In this document: one piece after another, positions 25,394-35,381 of the stretch
How positions within the stretch are numbered: position 1 is the stretch's first letter
How the letters are laid out: the number at the start of each line of letters is the position of its first letter
Source of the DNA: Methanovulcanius yangii
Lineage (GTDB): Archaea; Halobacteriota; Methanomicrobia; Methanomicrobiales; Methanomicrobiaceae
Direction: 5' to 3'
Length of the DNA: 64,000 nt
NCBI RefSeq assembly: GCF_018687785.1
Contig: NZ_LTBL01000001.1
Location: 859,780 to 923,779, forward strand
Position numbers and translations under genes: made by a program
Notes under the pieces: model-generated
The model's database searches: none
What the model saw: the letters and a program-made list of their open reading frames with translations, nothing else
Told to the model about the DNA's origin: nothing

Positions 25394-26248
25394 TCAGTAC
25401 ACCCCATCGCCGGTGATGATGACCCCGCGGACAGGATACGTCCCCTCCGCAGGTCCGGTATGTTCGAGGGAGAGCCTTTCCCGGTAGGAATTTCCCTGCC
25501 AGCCGAGGACCCACCACTCGTTTCTCCCCTCGAACAGACATGAGATGGAGAGCACGTTCGCACCTGCGGCATCATACGAGAGGACGAAGGGCACCTCAAC
25601 GAAATATCCGGTACTCCCTTCAGAGAGGTAATAGCCCTCCTCCGTGAGGATACCGGTATCTGCAGTGATGGTCCCGAGAACGGTATACGGCATGAAGAGC
25701 GGCTCGGTACCGAGCGGGCTGCGTGTGTCGATGTCATGATCGACCCCCGACAGGTACATATGCATCTCCATCGCGAGGAGAAGCGGCGTCTCCTCCGAAG
25801 AACGGTTCGAATAGATATGCGTCGGTTCGGGGAGTTCGGACTCGTTCTGCCCCGGCATGATAGGAATCGGTTCGATCCGGTTCTTGTAGAGCGGTTCGAT
25901 GCGGTCCGCAGAGATGTTCAGCATCGGAACGCCGCCGACATCGTCGATGGTAAGCGTCACTTGCTCAGGGTCGATATTGGTACAACTGACCATGGAAAGG
26001 TTGAGGACCGTTTCGTTTCTCCCGGTCGTCTCGTTGTAATATGCAGGGACGGGAAGAAGAAGCACCACATTTTCGATAGGTTCCGTGGTCGAAATCATCA
26101 TCTCGTAGCCATAGACCGAATTGTACGATTCTGCTTCCATCCGGGCCATCTGGTACCCCATCACCACCACGAAGGAGAGGACGAGTATCGCCATCAGGGC
26201 CAACGCCAATACAAGTATTTTCCCCAGCACCCGCGACCGATTTCCCAT
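25394..26248 (-). CDS. Membrane-anchored extracytoplasmic protein of unknown function
   Basis: 284 residues. One N-terminal helix (ILVLALALMAILVLSFVVVMGY) anchors a long outside domain rich in Asn-X-Ser/Thr sites (for example YNETTG, NRSSEE), consistent with an N-glycosylated surface protein. No enzymatic motif or repeat is seen. Start 26248 is preferred because a TATA-like ATCATATTTA sits about 30 bases upstream; a GTG at 26296 in frame would add 16 residues before the membrane segment. Confidence 0.65.
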   Translation of the reverse strand: MGNRSRVLGKILVLALALMAILVLSFVVVMGYQMARMEAESYNSVYGYEMMISTTEPIENVVLLLPVPAYYNETTGRNETVLNLSMVSCTNIDPEQVTLTIDDVGGVPMLNISADRIEPLYKNRIEPIPIMPGQNESELPEPTHIYSNRSSEETPLLLAMEMHMYLSGVDHDIDTRSPLGTEPLFMPYTVLGTITADTGILTEEGYYLSEGSTGYFVEVPFVLSYDAAGANVLSISCLFEGRNEWWVLGWQGNSYRERLSLEHTGPAEGTYPVRGVIITGDGVY

Positions 26249-26333
26249 GGGAAGGGAGTTGTCCGCTGGTGAGGTAAATATGATCCTTTTTTTCACGCCG
26301 GGGGTTCGACCCCCCCATTTTGAGCCGTCCCTC

Positions 26334-27194
26334 TTAATACCGCGAGAAGACGTCGTACTCCATTTCCGTCACCCGGAGCCGGATATAGGAGAAATCACCC
26401 TCGGGAAGATTCCATTCGGCCACAATTTCCATCGGGACGGTGAACCCGTCCTGCTCGCGGTAATCATAAAAATATCCGGTCCACCGGTCGCGACTGTAGG
26501 TATCACCGACGGTCCGGTAGCGCTCGTCCGTCGTGACACTGCTGATCCGGCCCGCTTCGTCAAAGGAGAAGACAACCTTTGCCGAACCAGCCCCGTCTGT
26601 TATGATCGCCCGTGCATGCAACTCGTCGATGGCTTCCCAGGTGACATATTCATCATTCAGGAAGGCCGTGGGAAACCACGGCATCTCGCCGATATAGCGT
26701 TGAAGACTCGACAGGTCCATCTCCGGGCCCTTCGCATCGGCAATGGGAATGGTGGAGAGGGCCTTCACCAGCATATTCCCCTCTCCTCCTGCATATCGGT
26801 CCCTGACATCGATCCAAAAGAGGAAGAGGAACCGGGTATTCGCATGCCAGATAAAGCCGGGCGGTTCAGCCGAGAAATACTGTTCGGCCTTGACCGGCAT
26901 CCATTCACCGTCAGGGTCGGTCCTGAACGCTCCCTCCTGCGTCATCCGGACGAACCGGACGGACTCCGCCTCCCCGGAGATCGCGTATTCCAGATATCGC
27001 CGGACCGGCTCCGGGAGATTTGTGGGCTCCCCGGCGTGAAGTGCTGCCGGTTCCCCCTCCTCTGCTTGTGCGGCAAGGTCGGCAACCTCGCGGTCCACGG
27101 CCCGGTCAAACGAGATACAGCTCAGCGCCACAACGATACCAAACACGATGACGATGATGCAGGCGATGATCACGACAACACTTAGATGCGACAC
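26334..27194 (-). CDS. Membrane-anchored DUF6544/DUF6920-like protein
   Basis: 286 residues: one N-terminal helix (VVVIIACIIVIVFGIVVALSCI), then a domain with PEPVRRYLEYAI, the stretch around MTQEGAFRTDPDGEWMPVKA, and PPGFIWHA, which resemble the DUF6544/DUF6920 family as I remember it. Function unknown. The start is a GTG with GAAGGGTG upstream, and a TATA box at 27256-27268 gives a ~40-base leader. The similarity is recalled, not searched. Confidence 0.65.
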   Translation of the reverse strand: MSHLSVVVIIACIIVIVFGIVVALSCISFDRAVDREVADLAAQAEEGEPAALHAGEPTNLPEPVRRYLEYAISGEAESVRFVRMTQEGAFRTDPDGEWMPVKAEQYFSAEPPGFIWHANTRFLFLFWIDVRDRYAGGEGNMLVKALSTIPIADAKGPEMDLSSLQRYIGEMPWFPTAFLNDEYVTWEAIDELHARAIITDGAGSAKVVFSFDEAGRISSVTTDERYRTVGDTYSRDRWTGYFYDYREQDGFTVPMEIVAEWNLPEGDFSYIRLRVTEMEYDVFSRY

Positions 27195-27255
27195 TTCCTT
27201 TCACCCTTCTCAGGTTCTTTTTTGCAGGTGGACCCTGTACAGGACAATTATTTTG

Positions 27256-27268
27256 GGATATATATAGC
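27256..27268. promoter_or_regulatory. Symmetric TATA element between divergent genes
   Basis: GGATATATATAGC sits 62 bases before the GTG at 27194 (minus strand) and about 105 bases before the ATG at 27372 (plus strand). It can be read as a TATA box either way; it best fits the minus-strand gene. Confidence 0.45.
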
Positions 27269-27371
27269 ATGATGGCTTCCCCTGTGACGTACCCCCCTTT
27301 CGGCACGTTCCAGCGAGTTCACCCGGAGCAATTCTTATCATCCGGCAGGTCTATTCACGTTTCGATGGCGT

Positions 27372-29447
27372 ATGTCGGAAGAAAAATTCACCAACCGTCT
27401 CATTGACGAAAAGAGCCCGTACCTCAGGATGCATGCACACAATCCCGTCGACTGGTACCCGTGGGGAGAGGAGGCGTTTGCCCGGGCAACAGCAGAAGAT
27501 CTCCCCATCTTCCTCTCCATCGGTTACGCCGCCTGCCACTGGTGCCATGTGATGGAGAAGGAGTCCTTCAGCGATGCTGAAGTCGCCGCTCTCCTGAACC
27601 GGCACTTTATCGCGGTCAAGGTCGACCGGGAGGAACGCCCCGACATCGACGCCCTCTATATGATCTACGCTCAGGCACTCTCTGCCAATCCCGGCTGGCC
27701 GCTGACCGTCGTCATGACCCCCGACAAAAAACCGTTCTTTGCAACGAGCTATGTCCCTAAATACAGCAAATTCGGAAGGAAGGGTCTCATGGACATCCTC
27801 CCTGAGATCGACCGTTCCTGGAAGGAGAGAAAAGAGACGGTGATAGACTCCTCCGAACGGCTGCATGACGCCATCGAAACGCTGATGACGGGTGGGGTAA
27901 AAGGCCGCCTCGACGAGGAGGCGGTGCACGGTGCCTATCATGCCCTGAAGGAGAGTTTTGATCCCACCTTCGGGGGATTCGGACACGCACCAAAATTCCC
28001 CATGCCGCACACACTGCTCTTCCTGCTCCGCTACTGGTATCGGTATGGCGAGGACGACGCCCTCTTCATGGCGGAGAAGACCCTTGACTCGATCTTCTTC
28101 GGCGGTATCCATGACCATATCGGGGGAGGGTTCCATCGGTACTCGACCGACCGGGAATGGCTGGTGCCGCACTTCGAAAAGATGCTCTACGATCAGGCCC
28201 TCCTCCTCATCGCGTACACCGAGGCGTGGCAGGCGACGAAGCGACCCCTGTACGAGGAGGCCTCCGTGGATATCGTCGCGTACATGCTGCGGGAACTGCG
28301 CAGTGAGGAGGGGGCATTCTTCGCCGCCGAGGACGCCGACAGCGAGGGCGGGGAGGGCACATACTACCTTTGGACCGACATGCAGTTCAACCATGTTCTC
28401 AAGACAGACGCTGCCCATGCAAAACAGATATTCAACGTCCGGCCTGAAGGCAACTATCTCGATGAGACGACAAAGATGTATAATGGAAAGAACATCCTCT
28501 TCCGCACCCATCCGGACCTGCTCCAGGCCTCGAAGACCCTGATCGCGGAGCAGACCGTCGAGTATCTCGCCGCACGCCTCGAAAGCGCCCGCAGGAAACG
28601 GATACACCCGCTCGTCGACACAAAGATACTCACCGACTGGAACGGGCTTGCCGTCGCCGCTCTTGCGCGGGCGGGTGCAGTGATGGACCGGAAGGGGTGG
28701 GTTGACGATGCCGCGACGGCCTATCACTTCATTGCAACCACGCTTGCCGACACCGACGGCCGTCTCTTCCACCGATACTGCGACGGGGAGGTAGCCATTC
28801 CCGGCATGCTTGAGGACTACGCCTTCCTGCTTTGGGGGCTTCTTGAGCTCTATGATGCGACCTTCGAGGCGCGCTACCTTGATCAGGCTGTCACCCTTGC
28901 AGACACCACACTTGTGCACTTCGCGGGCGAGGACGGGAGCCTGTACCGGACGGCGGACGACACCGATGCCTTCATCCGTCAGCGGCAGGCCTATGACGGG
29001 GCGTTCCCCTCCGGCACCTCGGTGCTCGCCCTCTGCCTGCTTCGCCTTGCCCGGATGACCGCAAACCCGGCCTACGAATCAGCGGCGACCACAGCAATGG
29101 AGTGGTATGCGAAGGAACTTCAGACGTCACCGACCGGGTATACCCACCTTCTTTCCGCCCTCATCTTTGCTGCGGCTCCCCCTCTCGATGCGGTCATCAT
29201 TCCGGGGGCAACGGCGACCGACCAGGATATGATCCGGGCACTGGCGGAGGGGTATACCCCCACCATGACAACAATCCTCCTCGACAGGGACGCCATTATC
29301 CGCCACATCGCCCCGCATACTGCTGACATGACAACCGGAGAGACAGAGGGAACCGTGGTCCATCTCTGTACTGTGGGGGGATGCCACACGCCCCTTACCT
29401 CGGCGGAGGAGGTCAGGACGGCGCTCAGAAAAAAGAAGGAATGCTGA
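27372..29447 (+). CDS. DUF255 thioredoxin-fold protein (YyaL/SPATA20 family)
   Basis: 691 residues. The N-terminal ~160 residues are the DUF255 domain with [13 protein letters not shown] and a redox motif CHWC (Cys55-His-Trp-Cys58). The remainder is an alpha/alpha-toroid like those of glycosidases/N-acylglucosamine epimerases ([26 protein letters not shown]). This architecture is conserved from archaea to human SPATA20 but its substrate is not established. It begins a short redox-flavoured neighbourhood with the genes at 29449-30935. The start has no strong Shine-Dalgarno and may be leaderless. Confidence 0.9.
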   Translation: MSEEKFTNRLIDEKSPYLRMHAHNPVDWYPWGEEAFARATAEDLPIFLSIGYAACHWCHVMEKESFSDAEVAALLNRHFIAVKVDREERPDIDALYMIYAQALSANPGWPLTVVMTPDKKPFFATSYVPKYSKFGRKGLMDILPEIDRSWKERKETVIDSSERLHDAIETLMTGGVKGRLDEEAVHGAYHALKESFDPTFGGFGHAPKFPMPHTLLFLLRYWYRYGEDDALFMAEKTLDSIFFGGIHDHIGGGFHRYSTDREWLVPHFEKMLYDQALLLIAYTEAWQATKRPLYEEASVDIVAYMLRELRSEEGAFFAAEDADSEGGEGTYYLWTDMQFNHVLKTDAAHAKQIFNVRPEGNYLDETTKMYNGKNILFRTHPDLLQASKTLIAEQTVEYLAARLESARRKRIHPLVDTKILTDWNGLAVAALARAGAVMDRKGWVDDAATAYHFIATTLADTDGRLFHRYCDGEVAIPGMLEDYAFLLWGLLELYDATFEARYLDQAVTLADTTLVHFAGEDGSLYRTADDTDAFIRQRQAYDGAFPSGTSVLALCLLRLARMTANPAYESAATTAMEWYAKELQTSPTGYTHLLSALIFAAAPPLDAVIIPGATATDQDMIRALAEGYTPTMTTILLDRDAIIRHIAPHTADMTTGETEGTVVHLCTVGGCHTPLTSAEEVRTALRKKKEC

Positions 29448-29448
29448 C

Positions 29449-30075
29449 CTATACACTCCGCTGCCAGAGGATCTCCCGGCATGTGCAGTGGTTGCCAAGG
29501 TGACAGACAGCAAGGGACGAGAACCGGGCAGTCTGCGCAACAGCTGCGTCTTCGAGGGACGTCACATCACCGTGCCCAAGGGTAATATGGGGTGAGTAGC
29601 GATCGTAGGCCGACTGGTCCGCATAGCCGTTCACGTAATTGCAGGTGAAGGGTGCAATCTCCTCCCCGGCGTCCATTGAGAGGTCGCCGGGAGCACACTC
29701 TTCGGCGGGAACGCAGTTCACCTGCGCCATGACACTCCGGTGGAGGATGAGGAGTGGTTCGCTCTTTTCCAGATTGATACCCGAGACGACATCGCCGCTC
29801 TCCGTGGTAACGGCGACAGCGCCTGCAATGCGAAGATCCAAAGGAAGGGATGAAAGGGCGAGCCGGTCGAGGGCTGCCGTCAGGGACGGCAGGGTCCGCC
29901 GCGGAATGCTCCGCATCGCAAGAGATACATGGGGAAGACACCCCGACGGGTCGAGGACAATCGACCGGTCCCCCGTTTGTTCGATGAGTCGCTGGTTAAG
30001 CGCAAGCGCCGCCGCCGCCACCTCCGGGGGCGGGAGCAGCACGACGTCAATTGCTATCGTTTCAAAAAATCCCAT
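29449..30075 (-). CDS. 2H phosphoesterase / 2'-5' RNA ligase-like protein
   Basis: 208 residues with the two His-x-Ser/Thr-x signatures of the 2H superfamily: LPHVSLAM near residue 50 and SPHITLGHG near 165. Members hydrolyse or ligate 2',5' or 2',3'-cyclic phosphodiesters. The C-terminal part carries several Cys/His (VCHLGNHCTCREIL) that might bind metal, which is atypical. The ATG at 30075 is used; a GTG three codons earlier is possible. It converges with the DUF255 gene with only one base between. Confidence 0.75.
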   Translation of the reverse strand: MGFFETIAIDVVLLPPPEVAAAALALNQRLIEQTGDRSIVLDPSGCLPHVSLAMRSIPRRTLPSLTAALDRLALSSLPLDLRIAGAVAVTTESGDVVSGINLEKSEPLLILHRSVMAQVNCVPAEECAPGDLSMDAGEEIAPFTCNYVNGYADQSAYDRYSPHITLGHGDVTSLEDAAVAQTARFSSLAVCHLGNHCTCREILWQRSV

Positions 30076-30113
30076 AATGACCACATGCGGTATTTTTCTT
30101 TCACATTATTTTT

Positions 30114-30644
30114 TCAGATAAATTTCTCAAACCGGTCCTTCTCGGCCCCGCAGATGGGGCACTTCTCGGGCGGTTCCTCACGGGCGCAGAGGTAGCCGCA
30201 TACCCGGCACCGGAAGACCGGATATGGAAGGCTGCCGACGACCGGTCCAGCTGCAGCCGGTTTTGCCGCTCCCCGCGGTGCGACCCCTTCTCCGTGGACG
30301 ACACACTCCGTCGGGGCGGGGCCGCGTCTGTCGGGGATTACCTCGACCGGGCGCTTGCCGCTTGCGACATCGCCCGAGACATACAGGGCACAGTAACAGG
30401 TTCCGTACTCTGCGAGGTCGGAATCGCGGTAGTCGCAGGGGCAGATGATATCGAGGTTCACCTCCCGTGGTCCGACGCACAAGCGGCAGGGGCATGACTC
30501 GAACCCATACCGCTCCCGGTTGGACAGGAGGCCGTGGACAAGTTCCTTGTCAAAGTCCTCGTCGGGGTTCAGGTAGTAGCCGTTCTCCTCCGCTTCCTTT
30601 TTGAGAGCAAGATACCTCCGCTCCACATCAAATCTCGAAATCAT
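30114..30644 (-). CDS. Ferredoxin:disulfide (thioredoxin) reductase catalytic subunit fused to rubredoxin
   Basis: 176 residues. The N-terminal half has the FTR catalytic pattern: CPC at 51-53, CPC at 68-70 and CYC at 83-85, which hold a [4Fe-4S] cluster and an active disulfide. After a Pro/Ala-rich linker, a C-terminal rubredoxin-like domain carries CRVCGYLC and CPICG. This is the architecture of the methanogen ferredoxin disulfide reductase that passes electrons from ferredoxin to a glutaredoxin-like partner. The partner gene lies six bases upstream (30651-30935), so the two act together. Confidence 0.9.
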   Translation of the reverse strand: MISRFDVERRYLALKKEAEENGYYLNPDEDFDKELVHGLLSNRERYGFESCPCRLCVGPREVNLDIICPCDYRDSDLAEYGTCYCALYVSGDVASGKRPVEVIPDRRGPAPTECVVHGEGVAPRGAAKPAAAGPVVGSLPYPVFRCRVCGYLCAREEPPEKCPICGAEKDRFEKFI

Positions 30645-30650
30645 GGTATC

Positions 30651-30935
30651 CTATTTCCCGATTGCGGCCCTGATCTCGTCGAGCCGCTCCCCGATAATCA
30701 CCGTCTCCTCCTCGCCAATGACTATGGTCGGAAACGACCCGCGGGGGTTGTATTTCTTGACGAGATCATAGGCCTCGTCGAATGCCTCCCCGTGCAGCAG
30801 GTCGACCTCGATATAGTCATAGGCAACGCCCAGTTCTCCGAGATACTGCCGGGTCCGCCTGCAATGCCCGCAAGTGCTGAGTGCATAGAGGGTGATGGGT
30901 CCCACATTCTCGCCGTCCACATGTATCAATTCCAT
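30651..30935 (-). CDS. NrdH-like glutaredoxin
   Basis: 94 residues, thioredoxin fold with an N-terminal strand ITLYALSTCGHCRRT carrying the active site Cys22-Gly-His-Cys25, and the cis-Pro region GSFPTIVIG. It should take electrons from the reductase encoded immediately downstream. In Methanosarcina barkeri such a pair supplies electrons to the class III (anaerobic) ribonucleotide reductase; no nrdD is in this window, so that target is inference. Confidence 0.88.
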   Translation of the reverse strand: MELIHVDGENVGPITLYALSTCGHCRRTRQYLGELGVAYDYIEVDLLHGEAFDEAYDLVKKYNPRGSFPTIVIGEEETVIIGERLDEIRAAIGK

Positions 30936-31031
30936 TGGTCTCCTCTCTCACGCTTCATCGGGTTCAAGGATTAAAACAATTTCGCGGCAGGAAAGGTGGG
31001 GAGATGGTGGAGGAAACAGGAGGAGACCGGG

Positions 31032-32855
31032 TCAGCGCCCACCGGCACCGCCGCCACCAAATCCGCCGCCTCCGCCAAAGCCCCCTCCACCACCGAAGCC
31101 TCCGCCACCGCTGGAAGGGGGCGTATAGGCCGCAACCGGAATGAACATGAAATGGACCCCGGAGTAGAGAGGCATCCCCGCCTGACGAATGTCGACATTG
31201 AGCGCCCGCATCGCGGCCTCAACCTTGTCGCCGAGGCCGAGCGCCGTCCCGTAGACGAGCCACTCTCCCCACATCGAGATGTCTTCCGGGGCGTATTTTT
31301 TGATCTGTGCCGAGTCCGAGAGCATGCGGCCGAAGGCATCCCAGCGGAGCTTCTCTGCATAATAATCATCCTTCCACCGGCCGAAGAGGGTGGTGGGGAA
31401 GACCGCCGCAATACCTGCCTGCAGGAGTACGGCGATGCCGAGAGCCGCCGTCTGGACACTCGGGGAGATCGCCTGTGGGGCGATGACCAGAACGAGGATC
31501 GCGAGCAGGAGCACGAATCCGCCGAGGAGGGCGACCGGCACCAGCCGGGTGCGGCCTTCCTCGATGTATTTCGGGATGACCGAAGTGTCGACTGATCCCG
31601 TCAGTGCCGCAATGGACGTCTGGAGGGAGAGGACCCGCTGCTCGGAGGAGAAGCTACCGGACTTCGCCTGCTCGGCAAGGGCGGAGAATGCCCCCGTGTC
31701 GAGAACGCCGTCCGTGCCCGCGTTCCAGAGGAAGTTCAGCACGCGCTGTTCGTAGGCATCGGCGCTCGACTTCTCCAGCACCCGTATCCGGTAGGTGCCG
31801 CCTTCCTGTGCATTCGTGATCTCGATCAGCCGTCGTCGATGGAGGTCGAGAAGCGTTGCATAGAAGCCGTTCTCGTCGAAGTCAACCGCATCCCCCTTGA
31901 AGATCAGGTTCACCGTCCACGGCTTGAGAGCCGGGTCCGGGACGAAACTCAGGTGTTCGGGCACTGATGCGCCCTTCTCCGTGCCGTGCGTCCGGTAGAT
32001 ACGGTAGAAGACAATCGGCACGGCGAGGACGAGTACCATCGCAACGATGCGAAGCACGCCTGCGAAGAGGAGCGGGAGGGTGTAGAGGAAATTCGCCCGC
32101 TCGGTCTGGCCGCGGACATCGTTCATCTTTGTCGGAAATCCGTCGATCTCATCCAGAAACGCCGGGTCGAGAAGCATCTCCACTTCGATTAGTTCGTCCT
32201 CGGCGGCACTGCCGGTGATGCGGTACTCCCCGCCGATCTCTTCGATCGTCATCGACGCCGGCCGGACCCAGATGTCCTGCACGTAGGTGGCAGGCAACGT
32301 GATCGTCACCTGCCGGTACGGGACGTGGTTCCTGGCGAGCTGGAGATTCAGGTGGGCGACGGTGTCGTCATACTCCACGGGGGGATGGACGATGAAGTCA
32401 TACGAAACGGCATGACTCCCCGCGGCGAAGTATGCAGGAGTGTACATTCCGACTTCATTTTGTCCCAAAGAACCAATCGTCGCGATATCGGATGGCGTTG
32501 CGGGTGTGTCCCCGAAGGTCGTCACCCGGTCGAAGTAGTCGACGGCATACCCCACGACCCCCTCCTCCGGGGTCATGCCCGTGATCTCGACCGACGGCGA
32601 CCCGATAGGTGCGGTCACCAGCGGGGCGTCCCATGCCCGAAAGAGGAACCGGTACTGTCCGGTGTTCTCCACCGCGTAAACATACTCCTCGGCGAGGGCC
32701 CCGTCGTGATGCCATTCGGCGGTATAGGTATCAACGACGAGCGGGCCCCCGCTTCCCGACAGGGAGAACGAAAGGACGCCCGCAACGGCGATGACGGCTA
32801 TCACCAGTGCCGCGAGGACCACGACGATGATCTGCTGCTTCTCTTCCACGGCCAC
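31032..32855 (-). CDS. DUF2207 membrane protein with Gly-rich tail
   Basis: 607 residues. N-terminal helix, a beta-rich outside domain of ~240 residues, a helix near residue 265-285, a cytoplasmic segment (DPALKPWTVNLIFKGD...FYATLLDLHRRRLIEI) with a winged-helix-like look, two further helices near 435-490, and a C-terminal run of GGGGGF repeats. This is the DUF2207 layout, often found with LemA, as here (five bases downstream of lemA). Function is unknown; envelope stress or protein quality control has been suggested for such pairs, which I cannot confirm from sequence. Confidence 0.88.
   Translation of the reverse strand: MAVEEKQQIIVVVLAALVIAVIAVAGVLSFSLSGSGGPLVVDTYTAEWHHDGALAEEYVYAVENTGQYRFLFRAWDAPLVTAPIGSPSVEITGMTPEEGVVGYAVDYFDRVTTFGDTPATPSDIATIGSLGQNEVGMYTPAYFAAGSHAVSYDFIVHPPVEYDDTVAHLNLQLARNHVPYRQVTITLPATYVQDIWVRPASMTIEEIGGEYRITGSAAEDELIEVEMLLDPAFLDEIDGFPTKMNDVRGQTERANFLYTLPLLFAGVLRIVAMVLVLAVPIVFYRIYRTHGTEKGASVPEHLSFVPDPALKPWTVNLIFKGDAVDFDENGFYATLLDLHRRRLIEITNAQEGGTYRIRVLEKSSADAYEQRVLNFLWNAGTDGVLDTGAFSALAEQAKSGSFSSEQRVLSLQTSIAALTGSVDTSVIPKYIEEGRTRLVPVALLGGFVLLLAILVLVIAPQAISPSVQTAALGIAVLLQAGIAAVFPTTLFGRWKDDYYAEKLRWDAFGRMLSDSAQIKKYAPEDISMWGEWLVYGTALGLGDKVEAAMRALNVDIRQAGMPLYSGVHFMFIPVAAYTPPSSGGGGFGGGGGFGGGGGFGGGGAGGR
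31035..31109 (-). repeat. Gly-rich in-gene repeat (GGGGGF)
   Basis: The last ~25 codons of the DUF2207 gene encode tandem GGGGGF units, seen in DNA as a repeating 18-base pattern of CCGCC/CCACC triplets on the plus strand. Similar tails occur in many DUF2207 and TPM-domain proteins. It may vary in length between strains. Confidence 0.7.
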
Positions 32856-32860
32856 TCAAC

Positions 32861-33418
32861 TCAAAATTTGATCTCGGGGACTTCTTCGATCTTCTCTTCG
32901 AACTTCAGGTATTCGAGTTTCGTGAAGTGGGAAAACGAGGCGACGAAGTTGGAGGGGATGGTGTCGCACATCGTGTTGTACTGTTCGCTGATATTGTTGT
33001 AGGTATACCGCTGGCGGGCGATCTCGTCCTCTATGCTCTTTACGGACGCCATCAGATCGGCGACGTTTCCCGATGTCTTGAGGTCGGGATAGTTCTCCAC
33101 CACGGCAAGGAGGCGGCCGAGAATCGAGCGGGATTCACGTTCGATCTCGTTCAGGTCTCCGGGGCCCGCCTCTGCAACTCCTGCCCGCATCTTCGTGACC
33201 CCTTCGAGCGTCTCCTTCTCGAAGGTCGCGTAGCTCTTCACCGCACCGAGAAGCTGGTTGATCATATCAAGACGCTTCTTCATCGCCACCCGGATCTGGC
33301 CGAGGGTGGCTTCCGAGGAGTTCTTCAAAGACTGGAACTTGTTGTAGATGCCCACGAACCAGAGCACCAGAACGACAAGGACGAGGAGGACAAGGCCTCC
33401 GATGATCCATTCTATCAT
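32861..33418 (-). CDS. lemA: LemA family membrane protein
   Basis: 185 residues: N-terminal helix ([20 protein letters not shown]), then [18 protein letters not shown] and the helical core with [14 protein letters not shown] and [21 protein letters not shown], all LemA hallmarks. Start MIEWIIGG at 33418. It forms a two-gene operon with the DUF2207 gene. The pair is common in bacteria; the role is unknown. Confidence 0.92.
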   Translation of the reverse strand: MIEWIIGGLVLLVLVVLVLWFVGIYNKFQSLKNSSEATLGQIRVAMKKRLDMINQLLGAVKSYATFEKETLEGVTKMRAGVAEAGPGDLNEIERESRSILGRLLAVVENYPDLKTSGNVADLMASVKSIEDEIARQRYTYNNISEQYNTMCDTIPSNFVASFSHFTKLEYLKFEEKIEEVPEIKF

Positions 33419-33540
33419 TGATTCACCTGATGATTCATCAGTCCTTGGAGAAATAAACGTTCTGCAATCGGGGTCTGAGAAGCCGCCGTGGGCGTGACCT
33501 TCGGCATTTGCTCCCGTATCCACCCGGCCGGGAGTGCATC

Positions 33541-33846
33541 TCACAGCCGCATCAGGATGCGCTCGGCAGCCTTCTCCGCGCTGTCGCGGACGGTTTCTAC
33601 AGGATCACGGGCAAGACGGCGGAGGGCGGGAAGGGCGCGTCGGTCGCCGAGCTCCCCAAGCGCCCATGCCGCCTTGAACCGGACCCGCCAGTCATCGTCA
33701 TGGACGGCCTCGAGCAGGGGGTCAAGTGCCCGAAGATCTCCCAGCCGTCCGAGACCTTGGGCCGCCCCCCACCGGTAGGATGCCTCCGGGTGGTGCAGGT
33801 TTGCCATGTAGTACTCGAACCGCTGCCGGTCGCCCGCCTCGCTCAT
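33541..33846 (-). CDS. Small HEAT-repeat protein
   Basis: 101 residues, made of about three HEAT/PBS-lyase repeats ([45 protein letters not shown]). Probably a protein-interaction module. ATG 33846 is preferred (AGGGA seven bases upstream); the longer frame to 33909 adds a non-repeat N terminus. Unrelated by position to lemA, which starts 122 bases further along the same strand. Confidence 0.82.
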   Translation of the reverse strand: MSEAGDRQRFEYYMANLHHPEASYRWGAAQGLGRLGDLRALDPLLEAVHDDDWRVRFKAAWALGELGDRRALPALRRLARDPVETVRDSAEKAAERILMRL

Positions 33847-34019
33847 CTCCCTGTCCCTCGTCACCGGGGATTCGGTCTGTGGGAATGAATACGTTTCGCC
33901 TGCGTCCACCGCTCACCCGGACACTCCGCCCATTCCCCGTTTCATCCCCCTTCACCTCTCTTCGGTATGGCGAAACCTATAACTGGGGGCTCTCCGTAAA
34001 GGTGGAATAAAGGGAGACG

Positions 34020-35366
34020 ATGCGTTACTACAACCCCGATATCGAGACGATGCCCCGTGAAGACCTCGACGCCCTCATCGACGAACGGGTCCGCTACACA
34101 GTGGCCTACGCAGCCGCAAACTCCCCGTTCTACCGGAAATGGTTCGACGACAACCGCATCAACCCGGCGGATGTCAGGGAACACGAAAATCTCCTCGACC
34201 TGCCGGTGATATCCGGGGCAACGATACGGGAAAATCAGCCGCCCGTCGCCGACCGCTACCTCTTCAAGAGCGCCCCTTGCGAGGATATATTCACCATCCA
34301 TGAAACAAGCGGGACGTCAGGGACCCCGAAGGCGTTCTTTCTCATGTGGAACGACTGGCAGCGGTACGCGGCGAAGTACGCGAGGAGCTTCGTTGCGCAG
34401 GGCTTTGCAAAAGGCGACCGGGTGGCCGTCTGTGCCAGTTACGGGATGAACGTCGGAGCGAACACGATGACGCTCGCCGCACAAAGCATCGGGTTTACGA
34501 TCATCCCGGAGGGGAAGTGTACCTTCCCCGTCCGGGTGATGAAACACCTGCAGCCGACCGCCATCGTGGGCTCGGTCTTCAAGCTCTTGCGGCTCGCCCG
34601 GCGGATGGAAGAGGAGGGACTCGATCCGCAGGAGAGCTCGATTACGAAACTCATCGTCGGCGGCGAGAGCTTTGCAGAGGAGTCGCGCCGGTACCTTGAT
34701 GAGGTCTGGGGGGTCCCGTGTTACAACACCTACGGGAGCACGGAGGGGACGATGTGCGGGGAGTGCACCGAGCTGGCGGGACTCCACGTCCCGGAAGACC
34801 TCGTGCATATGGACCTCTATAACCCGAAGCTTCAGGATTTCGTGAAAGACGGGGAACAGGGGCGAATTGTCCTGACCACGCTCCTGCCGGTGGGAGAGCG
34901 GACCGGCAATCTCCTCATCAACTACGACACCGACGATGTAACGACCGTCCTCACCCGTGAGCAGTGCCCGTGCGGGCGGACGCACATGCGCATCGACAAC
35001 CCACACCGGGAAGCGGAGACAATCTACATCGCCGATGTCCCGGTCAACCGTGTCGACATCGAAAAGGGCGTCTTCCAGCGGGAGAATATGGAGTATCTCT
35101 CCGGCGAGTACGAGGCATTCGTCTACTTCGACCCGGACGAGGGCAGGGCGATTCTCAGGGTGAGCCTCGAGTCGCACGATCCCGACCGATGCAACAGGAA
35201 CCTTGTCAAGGAGAACTTCATGCAGGCACTCTTTCGGGAGAAACCGGCGCTCGCCCGGCTGCACAGCGAAGGTGAGCTGGAGTTCGTCTACAACTTCTCC
35301 AATGAAGGTGACCTCGAACTCTACCGCCTGAAGGGGCGGCCGAAGCGGTTGGTGGACCGGCGATAA
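34020..35366 (+). CDS. Coenzyme F390 synthetase-like / PaaK-type adenylate-forming enzyme
   Basis: 448 residues of the ANL superfamily: the AMP/phosphate loop TSGTSGTPKAF near residue 98, YGSTEGTMCGE near 240 and the hinge-like DTDDVT near 305, followed by a CPCGRTHMRI Cys motif typical of the PaaK/FtsA group. F390 synthetase adenylylates or guanylylates coenzyme F420 when methanogens meet oxygen; PaaK makes phenylacetyl-CoA. Methanogens carry several paralogues, so F420 as substrate is likely but not proven. GGGAG precedes the ATG, with a TATA-like CTATAACT 35-45 bases upstream. Confidence 0.82.
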   Translation: MRYYNPDIETMPREDLDALIDERVRYTVAYAAANSPFYRKWFDDNRINPADVREHENLLDLPVISGATIRENQPPVADRYLFKSAPCEDIFTIHETSGTSGTPKAFFLMWNDWQRYAAKYARSFVAQGFAKGDRVAVCASYGMNVGANTMTLAAQSIGFTIIPEGKCTFPVRVMKHLQPTAIVGSVFKLLRLARRMEEEGLDPQESSITKLIVGGESFAEESRRYLDEVWGVPCYNTYGSTEGTMCGECTELAGLHVPEDLVHMDLYNPKLQDFVKDGEQGRIVLTTLLPVGERTGNLLINYDTDDVTTVLTREQCPCGRTHMRIDNPHREAETIYIADVPVNRVDIEKGVFQRENMEYLSGEYEAFVYFDPDEGRAILRVSLESHDPDRCNRNLVKENFMQALFREKPALARLHSEGELEFVYNFSNEGDLELYRLKGRPKRLVDRR

Positions 35367-35381
35367 GAGATAAAAAAATGG

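Noticed and set aside
26300-26316. A perfect tRNA T-arm-like hairpin (GGGGG, TTCGACC, CCCCC) on the plus strand.
   Set aside because: No D arm, anticodon arm or matching acceptor strand lies upstream; the preceding 70 bases are AT-rich and partly coding. At most a tRNA remnant, more likely chance.
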